Notes under the pieces: generated by a model
The model's database searches: none
What the model was told of the DNA's origin: nothing
Seen by the model: only the letters and a program-made list of their open reading frames with translations
Assembly (NCBI RefSeq): GCF_002078875.1
Contig: NC_034424.1
Span: 5,037,546 to 5,101,545 of the forward strand
DNA: 64,000 nucleotides
From: Numida meleagris
Taxonomy: Eukaryota > Chordata > Aves > Galliformes > Numididae
Direction: 5' to 3'
Shown here: positions 11,601 to 47,850 of the stretch, piece after piece
Position numbering within the stretch: the first letter of the stretch is position 1
How the letters are laid out: each line of letters begins with the position of its first letter
Made by a program: the position numbers and the translations under genes

Positions 11601-14600
11601 TATTTTCCTCCTTTTTGTTTCACCTCTTCTGTCACTGCACTCCTACAGCAAACTCAAGACGTGCTGCGAATGTCTGAGTAACACCAGCTTGAAACGGAAG
11701 AATTGTAAATCACATACTCACTCTTCCCTGAGCGATATTCTGTGTATTTACTTTAATCTGATATTTCCTGGATAGAAACAGAGGTTACTTCCCCTGAGAG
11801 TTCAAGTATCGATAGCGCTCTCCGTAACAAGGGAAGTCTTTCATGATTCCCACAAAAACAGCGGCCGCTGGGTAGCAAGACAATGGATGGGATACACTGT
11901 GTAAAACTGGAGTCTTTGCAGCTCTTCCTGAGGGGCCAAATCTTGAAGTAACTCAACTTTGTTTAGGATTCAGCAAGAATTTTCCTTGCATAGCCCTAAG
12001 GAGGTGATAAGTAAGAGTTTCAAGAATTGGCCATAGTTAAAATAATGGAAAGCAAATGTTTATGAATTCTGTTCATGGTCCTTCTTAATTTTCCAAATAA
12101 GTGGAAAAGTGAGAGACGATTATCCAAAGCTCTCTGAAGGAAAACCTACAGAAGAACAAAGTACAGTTTTATGAGCCCTCAACATTGCTCTATCCCTACT
12201 GCTTAGATATCCCAAACCATTGATTCAGCTTTCATACAAGTTTAATGGTTCGCAACCCTGCCCACAGCAGGGTGCTGGAACTAGATGATCCCTGAGGTTC
12301 CCTTCCAACCCAGGGCATTCTATGATTTGAGTACTTCTGATCCAGATCTACTGCGACTATTTAGAAGGACTTTATCTAGTGCTGGATCTTCTGCCCCAGC
12401 TGCAAGGAAATTAGTCCTTCTCAGGACGGAGCAGAAAGCAAAGGCAAGAAGCTATTTCCCCTGTTTATTATTTCAGGGCCTTCTATGCTAAAATGTAGTT
12501 GGCACAGCTATCCCAGAGTAACTCCCAGTATTAATATTGCAGTATTTTAGTCTGAAAGAGTCCCTATTAGTGATCGATTGTTTGAGCTAGGAATACCTAC
12601 TGTGAGTGGTCAGTTTGTCCAACAGCTTCCATTTAGAGCTTCCATTACACAGGAGTGTATGTAGTAAAAGAGCCTCAAACATAAACACCAAACCATCCAC
12701 AACAGGTATTAATGAATGATCTGATTATTTCAAATAAATATCATGTTTTCCAGACATTTTCTGTGAAAACATTCTAGCTGTACTGAGCTTAGCTGAAGGC
12801 TCCCATAGCCTCGACACAGGACGGACTGGCCCTAATTCTGTCCCACAAAACTAGTAATTGTGTATCCCTACCAAAAGGACTTGACAATCTGCAGGTGTGA
12901 ATGCATCAGGGAAATCTAAGTATCCTGCAGGCACTGCAAATAGTGAAGAACCACTCTGGCATATGCCAATACATGTTTTCGAACAAGTCTTTTGTACATT
13001 CCAGATCCCATCTTGAACTATGAACTCCTCAGGCTAGAGGAGATGGATATCCACATCTGGAAGTGGCAGTAGCACATCTGGACAGGTAGATATGTAAATA
13101 GTTTTGCTTTTACAAGCTGCAGTTCAGTAGTGCTAGATTAATAACAGCATCTAGGTGTGCGTCTGTTGGTACAGTCAATAATCACAGACACAGTGCTCTG
13201 TGATAATGCTGATGTCTGGAGTAAAAAATGTAAATGAAAGTCAAGATGGGCAGGAAACTCCACCATTCAAAGGTCTCTTTGGATAGGGACTCTTAATTTC
13301 ACAATTCCAAGTGTAACTCTAAGAGAATCTTCCAATAAGCATTTTCCCCTCATGTTCTGGAAGGAACTGATCATTTCAGCTCCCTGCACTACTCACAACT
13401 CTTCACCTTATGTGAAAGAAACAAACAAAACATTCTTAAGTACCCACAGATCTGAAGAGCCTACATCTCATGTTCAGAAGTGTCTTAGGTTTCATTGACT
13501 TCGAATTTTTATTTTAAGATTTTTCAAAACATTTTGGCTGCCTCTTTGTCTCTAGTATCTGGGAATGAGAGAGTGTTACACGACCATCCAGCTCTTCCTA
13601 AATTACAGGCAAGCACTCTGGTAAATTAAAAATGTTGGTACAGGAAAAAATAAAAATCAAGTTTAGCAACTACTTCTAGTAGGAACATGGCCAAAAATTA
13701 AGGGAAAAAAATCCAAACGGAATCATTGGATTTATTCAATGATATAACATTACTCACTCTGTTGTCTGTGCTACTGAAGCACCATCCTGCTTCAAAGGCA
13801 GTAATTAATCCGGCAATATTTTCATCTGAGGGTTCTGACTGCAACAACTGTGAGGACACGTGGAAGATTCTTCCATCATTATCTAACCACTCCGTGCTAA
13901 TGTGAGCGCCGGCTGGGAAGGTCTGTGACTAGTGGAGATGAATAAACAGTTGGAGGGGAGGTATTTGCCTGTTTAATATATGTGCCAAACTGTCTTTCCA
14001 GGGTCATGGAGACTCGGCAATTCCTGGGGGCTGTCAAACTGATTACACGCAGCAAAGCAGCCAGTGTGTCTCTGCCTGCTGCTTAGAGTAAGCACTGATA
14101 TGTCAGTCAGACTTTACTATCAAGTACGAGCTTATGTGCGCTTGAAATGTTGTTCAGCTTTCAACTCATGGGTGTATTCAGTCATTTAAAAGCTTTCATA
14201 CACCCTAAAAAAAAATTTATATTGCACTGCAAGGGGGATCTTTATTCCAAACACTGAGCCCGAGCCTGCAAGGTTTTTGGTGGAAGACCAGGCTCCCAGT
14301 GTAGATGTACAATTGTAAAGTGTTTGGTTGTATTTCAGCTGTGGTAAAATGATCCTTGTTTTCTATCTCCATACAGTAATTTCTGTGAGATTCTTTCGGA
14401 TGGAGGGCTATAAAAATATAAGTTGCTATTAATCACGCTGACTTGCATGATTTTATGTATGCCCATTCTGTATAGCAGGCATAGTTAACAGGAAATGTAT
14501 TCTTCATTTTTTCACACACCATTACACTGTATTTGTGAGGATTTAGCACATTTTCTGGTTTTACTTGCCAAATCAAGGGTCCGTGTTTAATAGGTACAGC

Positions 14601-17220
14601 TGATGGTACAAAAACTAGGCATGGTTACCAATGATGTCTCTGTCTTGTAGTAATATACCTACCTAAAGAAAGAAATATTGGGAGATCTGAACTTTTGCAT
14701 TAGAGGAGATGGTCTTTTTGAATAGGCCCTGTTTATTCCGTTCTTGAGAACAACGTGCAACTACCACTACACTCTATGTAAACTGTAAGGCCATTAATCA
14801 TTATCAGGTGCTGCCAACACCCCCCCAGACGTTCAAATATACAGAGGAAAACGAACACAAGTTTCCTTCACTTATCTGACAGTCACTGCCACCCTGAAGG
14901 CTGTGAAGGTCTAACTTCTTTACTTGACAACACCGGAGTACTCGTGCACTCAGTTGGGAAGATAGCACAGACAGTCCAGTTTTGCAACTTCAACCATACA
15001 AACTGAAGTTCAGAGAAGAGGAAACTGTAATACCAGTGGAAAACAGCTACTTGTGGTATAGGCAGCAGAGATACTTGGATGGTGTCATTCAGGAAAAAGT
15101 GTTACTTGTCTGTTATATTTGATGTAATATATACATATATAGGAGAAGGCGAGAGGAGGAGGACACCATGTTCTCTAAATGCATTAACACATCTCCTATT
15201 TCACAGGATTGTAACCGTACATTTTAACCCCTCAATAGTTATTCAAGGACTGAAACTGCCCTAGGTGTTAATTACGGATAATGAAAAACATTAGATAGCA
15301 GTGAAGGAAAGTGACTGAATATTTATCAATTATAAAAGGTTTTTCTAAGGGGGTTGTTTGTTTTTAGTGTTATCATGAATATTAAGCATAGTCTTATGTC
15401 TGAACATCGCATGTAATTTCTGGAAAAGCTTGTGTAACAGCAGATAACTCATGTAACAAGGCTTTCTATCGCCTGGATGCCATTTTCCTTCCTTTTTAAT
15501 GAAACTACGTGGGCTTTCGGATCCCCACAAAGAGGAACAGTTTCAGACTGAGCTGAGAATTGTGCTACTTGCTTTTTCACAAATACTTGAGTCATGTTCC
15601 TCCTGAGCACACATGTTGACAATGCAGGAAGAACAAAGAGTAAATCAATTCAGCTGCAAAAGCCGCTAGGTGCTCGGCTCTCATCCTTCCTTCTCAACAA
15701 CTACTCTAACTCAGTGGCTTCGTTTTATTTCATTACGTCTCTATAAAGCAATGAAGGGAGTGCAGAGAAGGCATCATTCTGTGAGTTGCTGTCAAACTGT
15801 TTGAACCCAGCCCCAGAAGCATGTAAGCACCTGTTGTTGAGAGACCTTTGATGAATTATACCCAAAAGTCAGACTAAGGATGAACTGAAAGTGAGGTTCT
15901 CCTTTGAAAAGCAGAAAAGACAGGCTGTAAAAGCAACTGGTCAGTTTGGGTGAAAGGGTATACATCAATGGAACCCACAAATCACACTTCAGGAATACAT
16001 AACTGCTTTATGTGCGGAAGTAGTAGGGAGTAAGCATATGCCCCTTTGATCATCACAGAACTAGCTTTCAATTATATGGCCTACATTTTCAAATTGCGGA
16101 CCTTGAAAGACCAATCCATAGAACAGAATAGTATATTACAAGTGATTAAAGAGAAAAAAAGGAAACATATTCAGTTGCATAGTGAAGAGATTAAAAGAAA
16201 ACAGAAGAAAGAAAATCACGCTGCACACTTGAGCTTACCTTACCTTGTCTGAATGTGGAAACATCCATATTAATTGATCGTGGGTGATGCAGACAGAGCA
16301 TGAGAGAAGCGTTGCTGCTGTGCTGGGCATCAGGAACGCCTTGAGACATCCCTCTAGGGGCAAAGTCGATCATCTTGCATTATAAAGTTGTGATGATTTG
16401 CTTAGCTGTTGTGTCCAGCATGGGTGGCAGCTCTCCTGTTTGCATGGGGAAGCAGAGTGCAAACTGTGGTTGTGCCACAGCAGTTGTGGGTGGCAGTGGG
16501 AGCAGAGCTGGCAGGAAGTGACAGCGAGGAATACAAAAGAAAAAAACATTGGGATTTGGAAGCAACAGGTGGGAAGAGGAATCGAGATACTACAGTGGGG
16601 CCTCTGAGGAGGCAGGAGCTGATTCAGGCCTTGCTGGATAAGTACATTGGAAGGGCAACTTGAGGAGGAGGCAAAGAAAGGAAACAGAGGCAGGGAGAAT
16701 GTGAGAATGTTGTGTGACTGGAAAGCAAACCACAAAGGGCAAGTTTCTACTTCATCAAAGCTGTGTCTGTTTCTTAGCTCGATCTGCATCGTAATATTCA
16801 TTTGAAAGTGCTGTGCTGCATTTTTGTTAGAGTGGCTCAGCTGTTACTTTAAGAGCAAAACAGAGCTCACTGTAGCTAGGAGGCTGCACTGAGCTCTTCC
16901 ACAACAGGTGGAAAGGGACAAAAACGGTTATTTAAAGTCTGCTTGCCCTGGTTGCAGTGGCAGGTGTGCTGGCAGGCGCTGGGGCTCAGTGACCTTCTAG
17001 GGCTGTGCTCCCACACCAACAGAGTGGGCTGGATGTGACTGACAGGGCCCCTGTGCCCTCGGAACATAACATCTGAAGTTCTCTGAGTCATATTCCAGCT
17101 AGAGGCAGCAGCGCAGAGGCAGCGGCAGCCACGTCCGCAGGGCCACCCCTCAGGCAGCACAGGAGATGCCGGTGCTGGGCCAGCAGGGCCACCTCAGGTA
17201 GTGAGGCTGCTCGGGGCGGC
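8625..17220. other. Long intergenic interval between the mariner relic and the SET promoter
   Basis: About 8.6 kb with no exon I can support on either strand. It includes one CR1 tail (12248-12328), homopolymer runs (C near 10511, G near 11111) and ordinary A/T-rich non-coding sequence. The longest frame, minus strand 9169-9723, begins with TTG, has its first ATG far inside, and resembles nothing I recognise. Distal regulatory elements or lncRNA exons cannot be excluded. Confidence 0.55.
12248..12328 (+). mobile_element. CR1 LINE 3' tail
   Basis: The segment carries the conserved CR1 3' sequence, including CAACCCTGCCCACAGCAGGG, CTAGATGATCCCTGAGGTTC and the terminal ATTCTATGATT. Only the last 80 or so bases are present, as expected for a severely 5'-truncated insertion. 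CR1 is the main LINE of bird genomes. Confidence 0.85.
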
Positions 17221-17434
17221 TGTGTGTTAGGATCACGGGTCCCAAACCCTCAGACACGTTTCCCCTGGGGGAACCTCCGCCAGCCCCCTCGAGACGACGG
17301 GATCACCCCGCCACGGACGGCGCTTCCACACGGGGCGGGGGCTGCACTAAGGGGACGCGCGCGCGCTTCGAGCGCAGCGCTCACAGTGAAGGTGCGCGGC
17401 CACGTGCGCCTGGTGGCGGCAACGGCAGCGCGCA

Positions 17435-17443
17435 CGCATGCGC
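17435..17443. promoter_or_regulatory. NRF1-type palindrome
   Basis: CGCATGCGC within a longer GCACGCATGCGCGC context matches the core NRF1 palindrome. It lies at the upstream edge of the SET CpG island. Confidence 0.5.
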
Positions 17444-17595
17444 GCATCGCCCCCCGCCGCTCCTCACACGCACACCTGCGCGCGCCGCCGCCCTTCACCC
17501 CCCCCCGTCTCCCTCCCTCCTTCCCCTCTCCCGCCTCTCGCGCCGTCCTCTGTGTCTCCGCACCGAGCCCCGCCCCACGAGAGCGCCTGGCGCGG

Positions 17596-17600
17596 CCAAT
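17596..17600 (+). promoter_or_regulatory. CCAAT box
   Basis: GGCCAATGGG context is a good NF-Y site. It is about 255 bases upstream of the second NRF1 palindrome and 550 bases upstream of the SET start codon. Confidence 0.5.
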
Positions 17601-17850
17601 GGGCGCCCAGCATGGGGTGGTCGATGGGGGGCGGGGCTTGGGAGGAGCCTCTCTGCGGCTGCGCGCGTGCCGCCCGCGGCGGGAGGCGGTCTCCGCGTTT
17701 GCGCGTAGCGGCGCGCTCGTCCTCTCTGGAGGAGCGGAGCGGCGTGCGCCTGCGCCCTTTGCCGCCCGCTGCCCAGCGCCCGGGAGGGGGGCTCGGTGCG
17801 CCTGCGCGCTGCGGCCTACGTTCCCCCCGTGCCCCGGAGGGGGGGGTTGC

Positions 17851-17861
17851 TGCGCATGCGC
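17851..17861. promoter_or_regulatory. Consensus NRF1 site
   Basis: TGCGCATGCGC is a full NRF1 palindrome about 290 bases upstream of the SET start codon. Its internal ATG also opens the upstream ORF at 17856-17981. Confidence 0.6.
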
Positions 17862-17981
17862 TCCGCGCCGCCCGCCCCTCGCCAGCAGCAGCAGCAGGAG
17901 GAGGTGGAGGAGGAGGCGGTGGCGGCGATTCTGGCTGAGGGGAGCGTGAGGCAGTGCGAGCGCCGCTGCCGCCCCCTGTGA
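17856..17981 (+). other. Upstream ORF in the probable SET 5' leader
   Basis: An ATG-initiated frame of 41 codons with a TGA stop lies 168 bases before the SET start. It contains five consecutive glutamines followed by an acidic EEVEEE block and ends in a basic CERRCRPL segment. If the transcript starts upstream of 17856, this ORF would be the first one scanned. Whether it is transcribed or translated is unknown; it could be a by-product of CAG/GAG repeats in the CpG island. Confidence 0.4.
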
Positions 17982-18149
17982 TCCGGGAGCCCCAGGTCCG
18001 GGCGGAGGAGGCGGCGGAGGGCGGCAGAGCGGCGGCGGCGGCGGCAGCAGCAGCACAGCGGCAGCAGGAGGAGTCTGCGCGCGGCCCCCCCTCCCTCAGC
18101 CCCGCTACAGCCCCCTCCCTCCCTGCGCGCTCCGCTCCGCACCACCACC

Positions 18150-23947
<5,798 letters not shown>

Positions 23948-24832
23948 TTGAACACTGATGGATTCCAAATTCCCTTTTTACCTTTTTAATTTTTTCTCCA
24001 GTCCCTGGGAGCAAGTTGCTGTCTTTTTTTTCTTGTGCTCAGTCTCCTTGTTCTCTTGAGGTCTCTTTTTCTCTCCTCTACACCATGGTTCAAAATTTAA
24101 TTTGGGGAAAATACCTTGAGCAGAATACAGTGGAAAAGAATCTACCGGTTTCTGTTTCAAGTTCATTTTTATCCCTTTCTGTCTCAAAACAAAAACTGTT
24201 TATGGAATCAACACACCATGTTCTGTGGGAAAAAAGAAAACCTTCTGCTCCCTTCACTCTGCTGGAAGCTGAAGAGTGCTAGGCCCCTGTGTAGTAGTGC
24301 ATAGAATCTAGCTTTTTTCCTTCTTTCTCTGTATATTGGGCTCAGAGAATACACTGTGTCTCTATGTGAATATGGACAGTTAGCATTTACCAACATGTAT
24401 CTGTCTACTTTCTCTTGTTTAAAAAAAAAAAAGAAAAAGCTAAAAAAAAAAAATGGGGTTATAGAAGGTCAGCCTGGGGTGGGTTTCAGATGTGTGGGTG
24501 GGGTAAGTGGGCATTTTGACAACATGGCTTCTTCTCCTTTGGCATGTTTAATTGTGATGTTTAACAAACATCCTTGCAGTTTAAGATGACACTTTTAAAA
24601 TAAAATCTTCTCCTAATGATGACTTTGAGCCCTGCCACTTGATGGAGAATCAGCAGAACCTGTAGGATCTTATTTGGAATTGACATTCTCTATTGTAATT
24701 TTGTTCTTGTTTATTTTTAAATTCTTTTTTTTTTTTTTTTGTTTCACTGGAAAGGAAAGAAAGATGCTCAGTTTTAAACGTTAAAGTGTACAAGTTGCTT
24801 TGTTACAATAAAACTAAATGTGTACACAAAGG
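23948..24832 (+). other. SET: SET 3' UTR with polyadenylation signals
   Basis: T-rich 3' UTR following the TAA stop. It contains two A-runs near 24421-24453, a first AATAAA at 24599-24604 and a second, better placed one at 24807-24812 followed by a GT-rich stretch (GGTTGGTCTT). The main transcript end is predicted near 24.83 kb. Confidence 0.75.
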
Positions 24833-27800
24833 GACTGGTTGGTCTTCACTGAAAGAAACAGTTGTAATATTCTGTTTTGGACTTGCACATAGTTTCTTGG
24901 CATTTTTGGGGGCATTTGGTCAGTACTTATGTAGTGCAATGCAACCTTGTGGTTCTGTGGACTGATAATCAGTTCATTTAGGTTCCATGATTTCAGTACT
25001 AGGAAAGTGCTTCATCTGGCAGTTATTGCTGTGCACTCCGTTTCTTGAACTATGTGACAGTCGTAAGACGAGGCTGTAGGTGCACATGACTTGTATGAAG
25101 ATAGAAGTGTATATTCACGTTCTGCAAAAAGAAAAACCACTTGACTCTTAGTTTTTTAGTAGTAACTTGGAGTACTGTATCAAGTAAATCAGTTTGCGTG
25201 AAAAGTCCATGCAAGCTCAGAGTAATAAAAAGATTGGAAGGGCTCTAGTAAGATTTTTGGTGGTTCTGGAAGTCTGTTCAGGTGAAAATAAGTGTTCAGT
25301 GCAAGCTAACTTTTTGGGTTATTTCATTTAGCAAGATTCTTTGAAGCTTTTGTATAAAGAAGTTGCTACTTACTGCTTTCTCTCCTTGGTAGCAGCGTGT
25401 AAATATGCTTGAGATATACTTTTTTTTTTTCCTCCCCCCATGTTAAGAGACTGTGTTTGAATAGCTTGTAATGATTTCACATAGAGGTTGTTGGTACTGG
25501 TATTTCACAAAGTGTAATGAAAGTTGTTTTAACATGCTGTGCTTTTGAAATATTTAAAAGATTGTATTAGCTAATCTCAAATTCAAACAGCTAGTTCTCT
25601 TTGGATGTGTAGAGAAGACTGTCTTCTGGGAAGACTTGCTCTTATATTCTCTGATTCCTTTTCCTCACAGAATTTGCTGTAATCAAATTCTGCTTTTTTT
25701 CCTTTTTTTTTTTTTTTGTATGCTTAAGAATACACTTAGCAGAGCAAGATTAATCTCTACTTGAGACATGCCCAAATAACATGGGAAAGGGGAGAGTATT
25801 CTGTAAGTGTCGGGTCTATCTTGGATTCAATCCGGTTACCAGAGACAATACAACATCAGTCTGCAGGCCATCAGTGCAAAATAAAACCATCTACTTTATT
25901 CCATCTCAACAAAAGCTTCTGCTCAGATCTTGCTGCTTGCAAAGCAAATGAAAATATTAACTGTAATGGTTTCTTGCCATCTAGAGAGAGAACAAATGAA
26001 AATTAAGAAGCCTATAATTTTTCTGTTTGATTCCTTTTTGCTATAAGATAGAAGTCCACTACCTGTTGTAGTGGCGGGTTGATGTGCTATTATTACTTGC
26101 CCTGATGCCTCACAAATGTTAACTTTTATGTAATCCTAATTGATTGTAGATCTTTAAGGAAAAGAATCTAGCTAGTCTTAATTTAATGCTTTGTGAAAAA
26201 TACTGTGCCATTGTTGCTAACATGTCTGTTACTAGCAGAAAACTTATAAAAACTGTTTTGAAAGTAATCAAAGCTTCAGGTTCGGTAAAGTCAAAATGCC
26301 ATGAGCAAGAAATGGAAAGTCTGGATGTGCGAATGCTTTTGAGGTTTTCTTATCCATTTACACATGGATTGCATGGATTTTACAGGATGACAAAACATTC
26401 TTGCTACTGTACATTGAATTTCCTGTGAAACTCAAGGGTTTACTACTGGCAACAGCTCAAGAGTAAACTAATGTACTAAAAAAGTAAACCGTATTTAAAT
26501 GTAACCATAAATATATTTTTCTCTAACAATAGAAATGAATAGGGATTAACACCTTTCTCAGCAACACTGAAGAAATATTAGAGATGGGCATTATGCGCTC
26601 TGACTGTTCACTTAACGTCTAATTTGACTGAATGTGTAATGGGTGCCCGTTTTTACTTGATTTAATCTGTGTATGCATACAAAAAAAGCACTTAAAGGTA
26701 ATGTCCACCTTGGATAAGAATGGGAGATTAATTTCTATTAAACATCTGTCTCTATCTCTTGTTAATTCTCCAATGCTGCTTGAGCTCCTTACATGCAGTT
26801 GATCCTGCTGAGTGAAACTTGTCACGGGTGGAAGCTAAATTTAGGCTTTATGGCTTAAATTTCCAGGATTAGAATACGGAATTGGTGGCAATTTAAAGTT
26901 ACTGTACTTAAATGACTTAAACGACTTGAAGATTATTTTAAGTTTGAAATTTAATTGCTATAAAATGGAATCTTTTGTCTGTAATTTCTAGTGCCAAAAG
27001 AAAGCAAATATATCCATGTGTGTAAATAGTTAGGTTTTTTAACATGTATGATTATTCATAGTTGTCAATACAGGTTTTGTCCCTGTAAACAAGCATTATC
27101 TGAATCGATTTCTCAGTCATTCATGCCATTTGTTTGAATCTGTAAGCTTCTCTTTGTACCACTTTAAAACAGGTGCATAATGGTAGCACTTTGTTTATCC
27201 GATGCTGTTCCTGAATTTTGAAGCCATGTCTTTTTTTTTTTTTTTTCCAAAAGAAAACCTGAAATCACTTCTCTAATGTACCTTCAAGCTATCCTTCTAT
27301 TTGAAGGAATTAAAGTACCTTTAACTGTAACTTGATGTTACCATTTCTAAGAGTCTTTTTCAAAAGAATCAGCTATTAGTCCCAAACTGCATCATCGGGT
27401 GGAGGTGGTAGCACTCACTTTTATGGATGGCAGGTGCCCATGGTAAAGGTGAGGTCACGAGTGACTCTGGAGCAAGAAGCTTGCTTCTGCAGGGGAGCAC
27501 ATCTTTGCTTAATCTCTTGCACTCCTTTTCCTAAATTAAAATAGGTTTTTCTAAGGCTTTTCTCTTGATCCCACTTCTCTGTGCTCTAGTGGAGGGAGTC
27601 CTGTAAGACCAACACCCAGTGCCTGCGAAATAGCATCACGTTGTGCAGCAGTGACCTTGCTGCTACTCAGAGGAATTCTGCAGTGCCCGAGGGCTGGAGC
27701 AGCATCTCCGTGTGCTGCCTCTGCTCCCCATGTGCTGCTGGCCTGGAGAACTGCTCTGGCTGGGCCTGGGAGCATCACTGGCACCTGGAGGAGTTGCCCT

Positions 27801-29100
27801 GCACCTCTGTGCTGACACTGGCCAGTGCCCGCTCAATGCCTCTTCCCAGCGGGATGCTGGAAGGCTGGATGGGCACTTTGTGCTTCTAGCGGTGACATTT
27901 CCTGGGGGACAGAGAGAGGTGAACAGAAGGGACAGCTGAACCATGTCAGGGCAGGGGGGGAGGCAGAGGGCTGCCAGCACAGCGAGATCCTCTTGGCCTC
28001 TGGGCACGCACATGCTGCGAGGGTTGGCTACTGCCAGCTCCATCCCTCCAGGCTGCAGGACTCATTCAGCCAAGTGAACCTTGTCCAAATCTTACAGCTC
28101 CCCAGGCTCCACACGCTGCCTTCCAGCCTCGCAGGGAGGGTACAAGACCAAAAAGAAAGAGGAAGCTCCCATGTGAGCACCCAACGCAGCAGTGGGCACC
28201 TTACTGAGCCAAGTGAAGCTTCAATCTACGCATGGGACGGCTTTGTCCACTGCTGCTCTGAAACTCTAACACCAACTAATTCATCTTTTCCCTTCCTAGT
28301 ATTACCACTGAATGAACAGTCTAATTAAAATCATTCCTTAAACACTAAACAGAGCCTGGCCCGCATTACAAATAGCAGCAGGTTCCAGAAGGGTTTATAT
28401 TAATCTAATGCACTAGCTTTATTAACAACAGGAGCGTGTTCAAAGGTTTTATAGAAGTCTAAGGCTTCATTAATTCAACTTGATTAAGCTAGATTTAAAT
28501 TTTACATTTTCTGGTGATTTCCTTATACTAATTATTCACTTGTAGACTATTTACAAAGGGCTTATGTTATAAAAACGGCTCTAATTAAATAAAAGGAAAG
28601 CATTCTGTTTATTAGCCTATTTCTAAGTATGTATGCGGGAATACTATCAACTCTGGATGACTCCAGGGCTGAAAAAGCACATTAGGGCAAAAATAACATG
28701 CGGTGCTGCGGAGGAGGGATCTCAGGGGGAGGTTTCCACCACCTGAAGGCAGTGATGGTGTGTCTCACTCGATGGGAAGCCTGTAACACAACGTGGCACT
28801 GAGGCAGTGCAGCGGCATGGCGGTTTGGTAGTGATCCTGCCAATGGGCTTGGGTTATTTTGTCCCAAATATTCAGCTGAAGCAGCGTTGTCTTGATCCTG
28901 CCCCGCAGAGGGGCATCTCTACAGGGGAAAAGTTTTCACGGAGAGACTGGCAAAGTCCTTCCAGGGCAACACCGTCTCTAGAAGAGAGCTGGAGATTGCC
29001 CTACACGCAAACTGGAAACACCTGGTAGATCTGCCAGCGGAGATCTGCCCTCACAGCGCCCAGCTCCAGCCCGGAGATGTCACGAACCGAGCAGGGCCCG
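24833..29100. other. SET-PKN3 intergenic region
   Basis: No supported gene. The first 2.5 kb is A/T-rich with T-runs (25690-25718, 27230-27247) and scattered weak polyadenylation-like motifs such as AATAAA near 25224. A GC-richer stretch at 27.38-28.3 kb carries open frames without ATG starts or recognised homology. A strikingly A/T-rich block follows at about 28.36-28.65 kb. Extended SET 3' UTR forms or regulatory DNA are possible but not shown. Confidence 0.55.
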
Positions 29101-29447
29101 AGCTAAGATCTGTCACAGTGTCCCCGTAACGCCACTTTGCCACAAGCCCCCGGTGCTTGCGTGTCTGTGCCCGCGCAGGGGGCGGGAGGTACCTCGGTCT
29201 CCTCAGCATCCGTCCGCCGCGCTTCTCCTTCCCGCCGCCACCCCGGGCGTTCCCTCAGGGCGGGCGGAGGCGGCGGGCCGGGCCGGGCGCTGTGCGGGGA
29301 GGGGAGGAGGATCCCCGCTCCCTGAGGGCCGCCCGCCGGGAGTTCCTGGACCTGGACCCCGCGAGAGGGCGCTGGCGGGGCCGCACCGCTTCCCGGGAAG
29401 GCTGAAGTTTGAAAAAGTGCCGGTTGTTGGCGGAGCCGCACGGAGCG
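29100..29447 (+). promoter_or_regulatory. CpG-island promoter of PKN3
   Basis: CpG-rich DNA runs from about 29.1 to 29.85 kb around the first coding exon. It has a GC box (GGGGGCGGGA) near 29178-29187 and further GGGCGG-type cores, with no TATA box. The start codon context GAGCGATGG has G at -3 and +4, a good Kozak match. Confidence 0.7.
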
Positions 29448-47167
<17,720 letters not shown>

Positions 47168-47850
47168 TTCCTGTGCTATAAGAAAAATGAACAAATTGTT
47201 ACCATCTTGAGAGGGCATAGAGAGGACTTGGCATGGGCAACGGAAAAGTCAACAAACTTCATAGAAGGAGTAGTGGTGAAGTGCCCTTCAAGCTGAGTTA
47301 CTCTACTGTGTTTTTTTCAGCCTTGCTTGTTGGAGGAATACTGGATGTGAATTACCTTTGAGAAGTTCACTTTTGACTGAATGTGTCTTCTGCTGCCATT
47401 GAATACCTAGAGTAATTTGGAATTTAATCTGGACTTAATGAAATCAAGTCATCTCTGCATCCCAGGTTACTCTTTACATAGAGCCTAAGTAAGTAACGCA
47501 GCTCTTTTAGGTTACATAATCCCAGGGAGAATGGCCGCTTCTCACCTGTTTTATGGAAGAGATATGCAGTATTCCTTCTTTGTAATGGTTTTATACCTGT
47601 GCCTACTCGTGTGTACGCCAGAGAAGGAATGGATTTTAACACAACTGAGGTAATGTGTTTCAGTTTGGTAATGATCCAAGTGATGTATCTTAAGTAAAAA
47701 AAAAAGTCTCTTTATACTTCTTTCAGGATGTGAAACCTTAGCTATTGTTTTTAATAATATAAAGAAGCCACAATTTTGCACATGCTTTCTTTCTTTCATT
47801 CTTTTTTTTTTCTTTTTTTTTGAAATAAAGATATTATTCCTTATGATGAA
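47168..47850 (+). other. PKN3: PKN3 3' UTR and polyadenylation signal
   Basis: About 0.68 kb follows the TGA stop. An AATAAA at 47824-47829 comes right after T-rich tracts, and cleavage is expected about 15-25 bases downstream. Confidence 0.65.

Larger units (their letters stand above)
17250..18149 (+). promoter_or_regulatory. CpG-island promoter and 5' UTR of SET
   Basis: An extremely CpG-rich region begins near 17.25 kb and runs past exon 1 to about 19.0 kb. It holds a CCAAT box at 17596-17600, NRF1 palindromes at 17435-17443 and 17851-17861, several NRF1-like CGCCTGCGC copies between 17745 and 17810, and GC boxes. No TATA box is seen. The 5' UTR probably starts between about 17.6 and 17.9 kb, which fits a ubiquitously expressed gene. 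Confidence 0.75.

Noticed and set aside
16370..16801. 143-codon ATG-initiated minus-strand frame
   Set aside because: Starts with ATG but has no recognisable domain, no splice support and lies in otherwise ordinary intergenic DNA.
27825..28328. 167-codon plus-strand frame between SET and PKN3
   Set aside because: It begins with GTG and shows no homology or eukaryotic start context.
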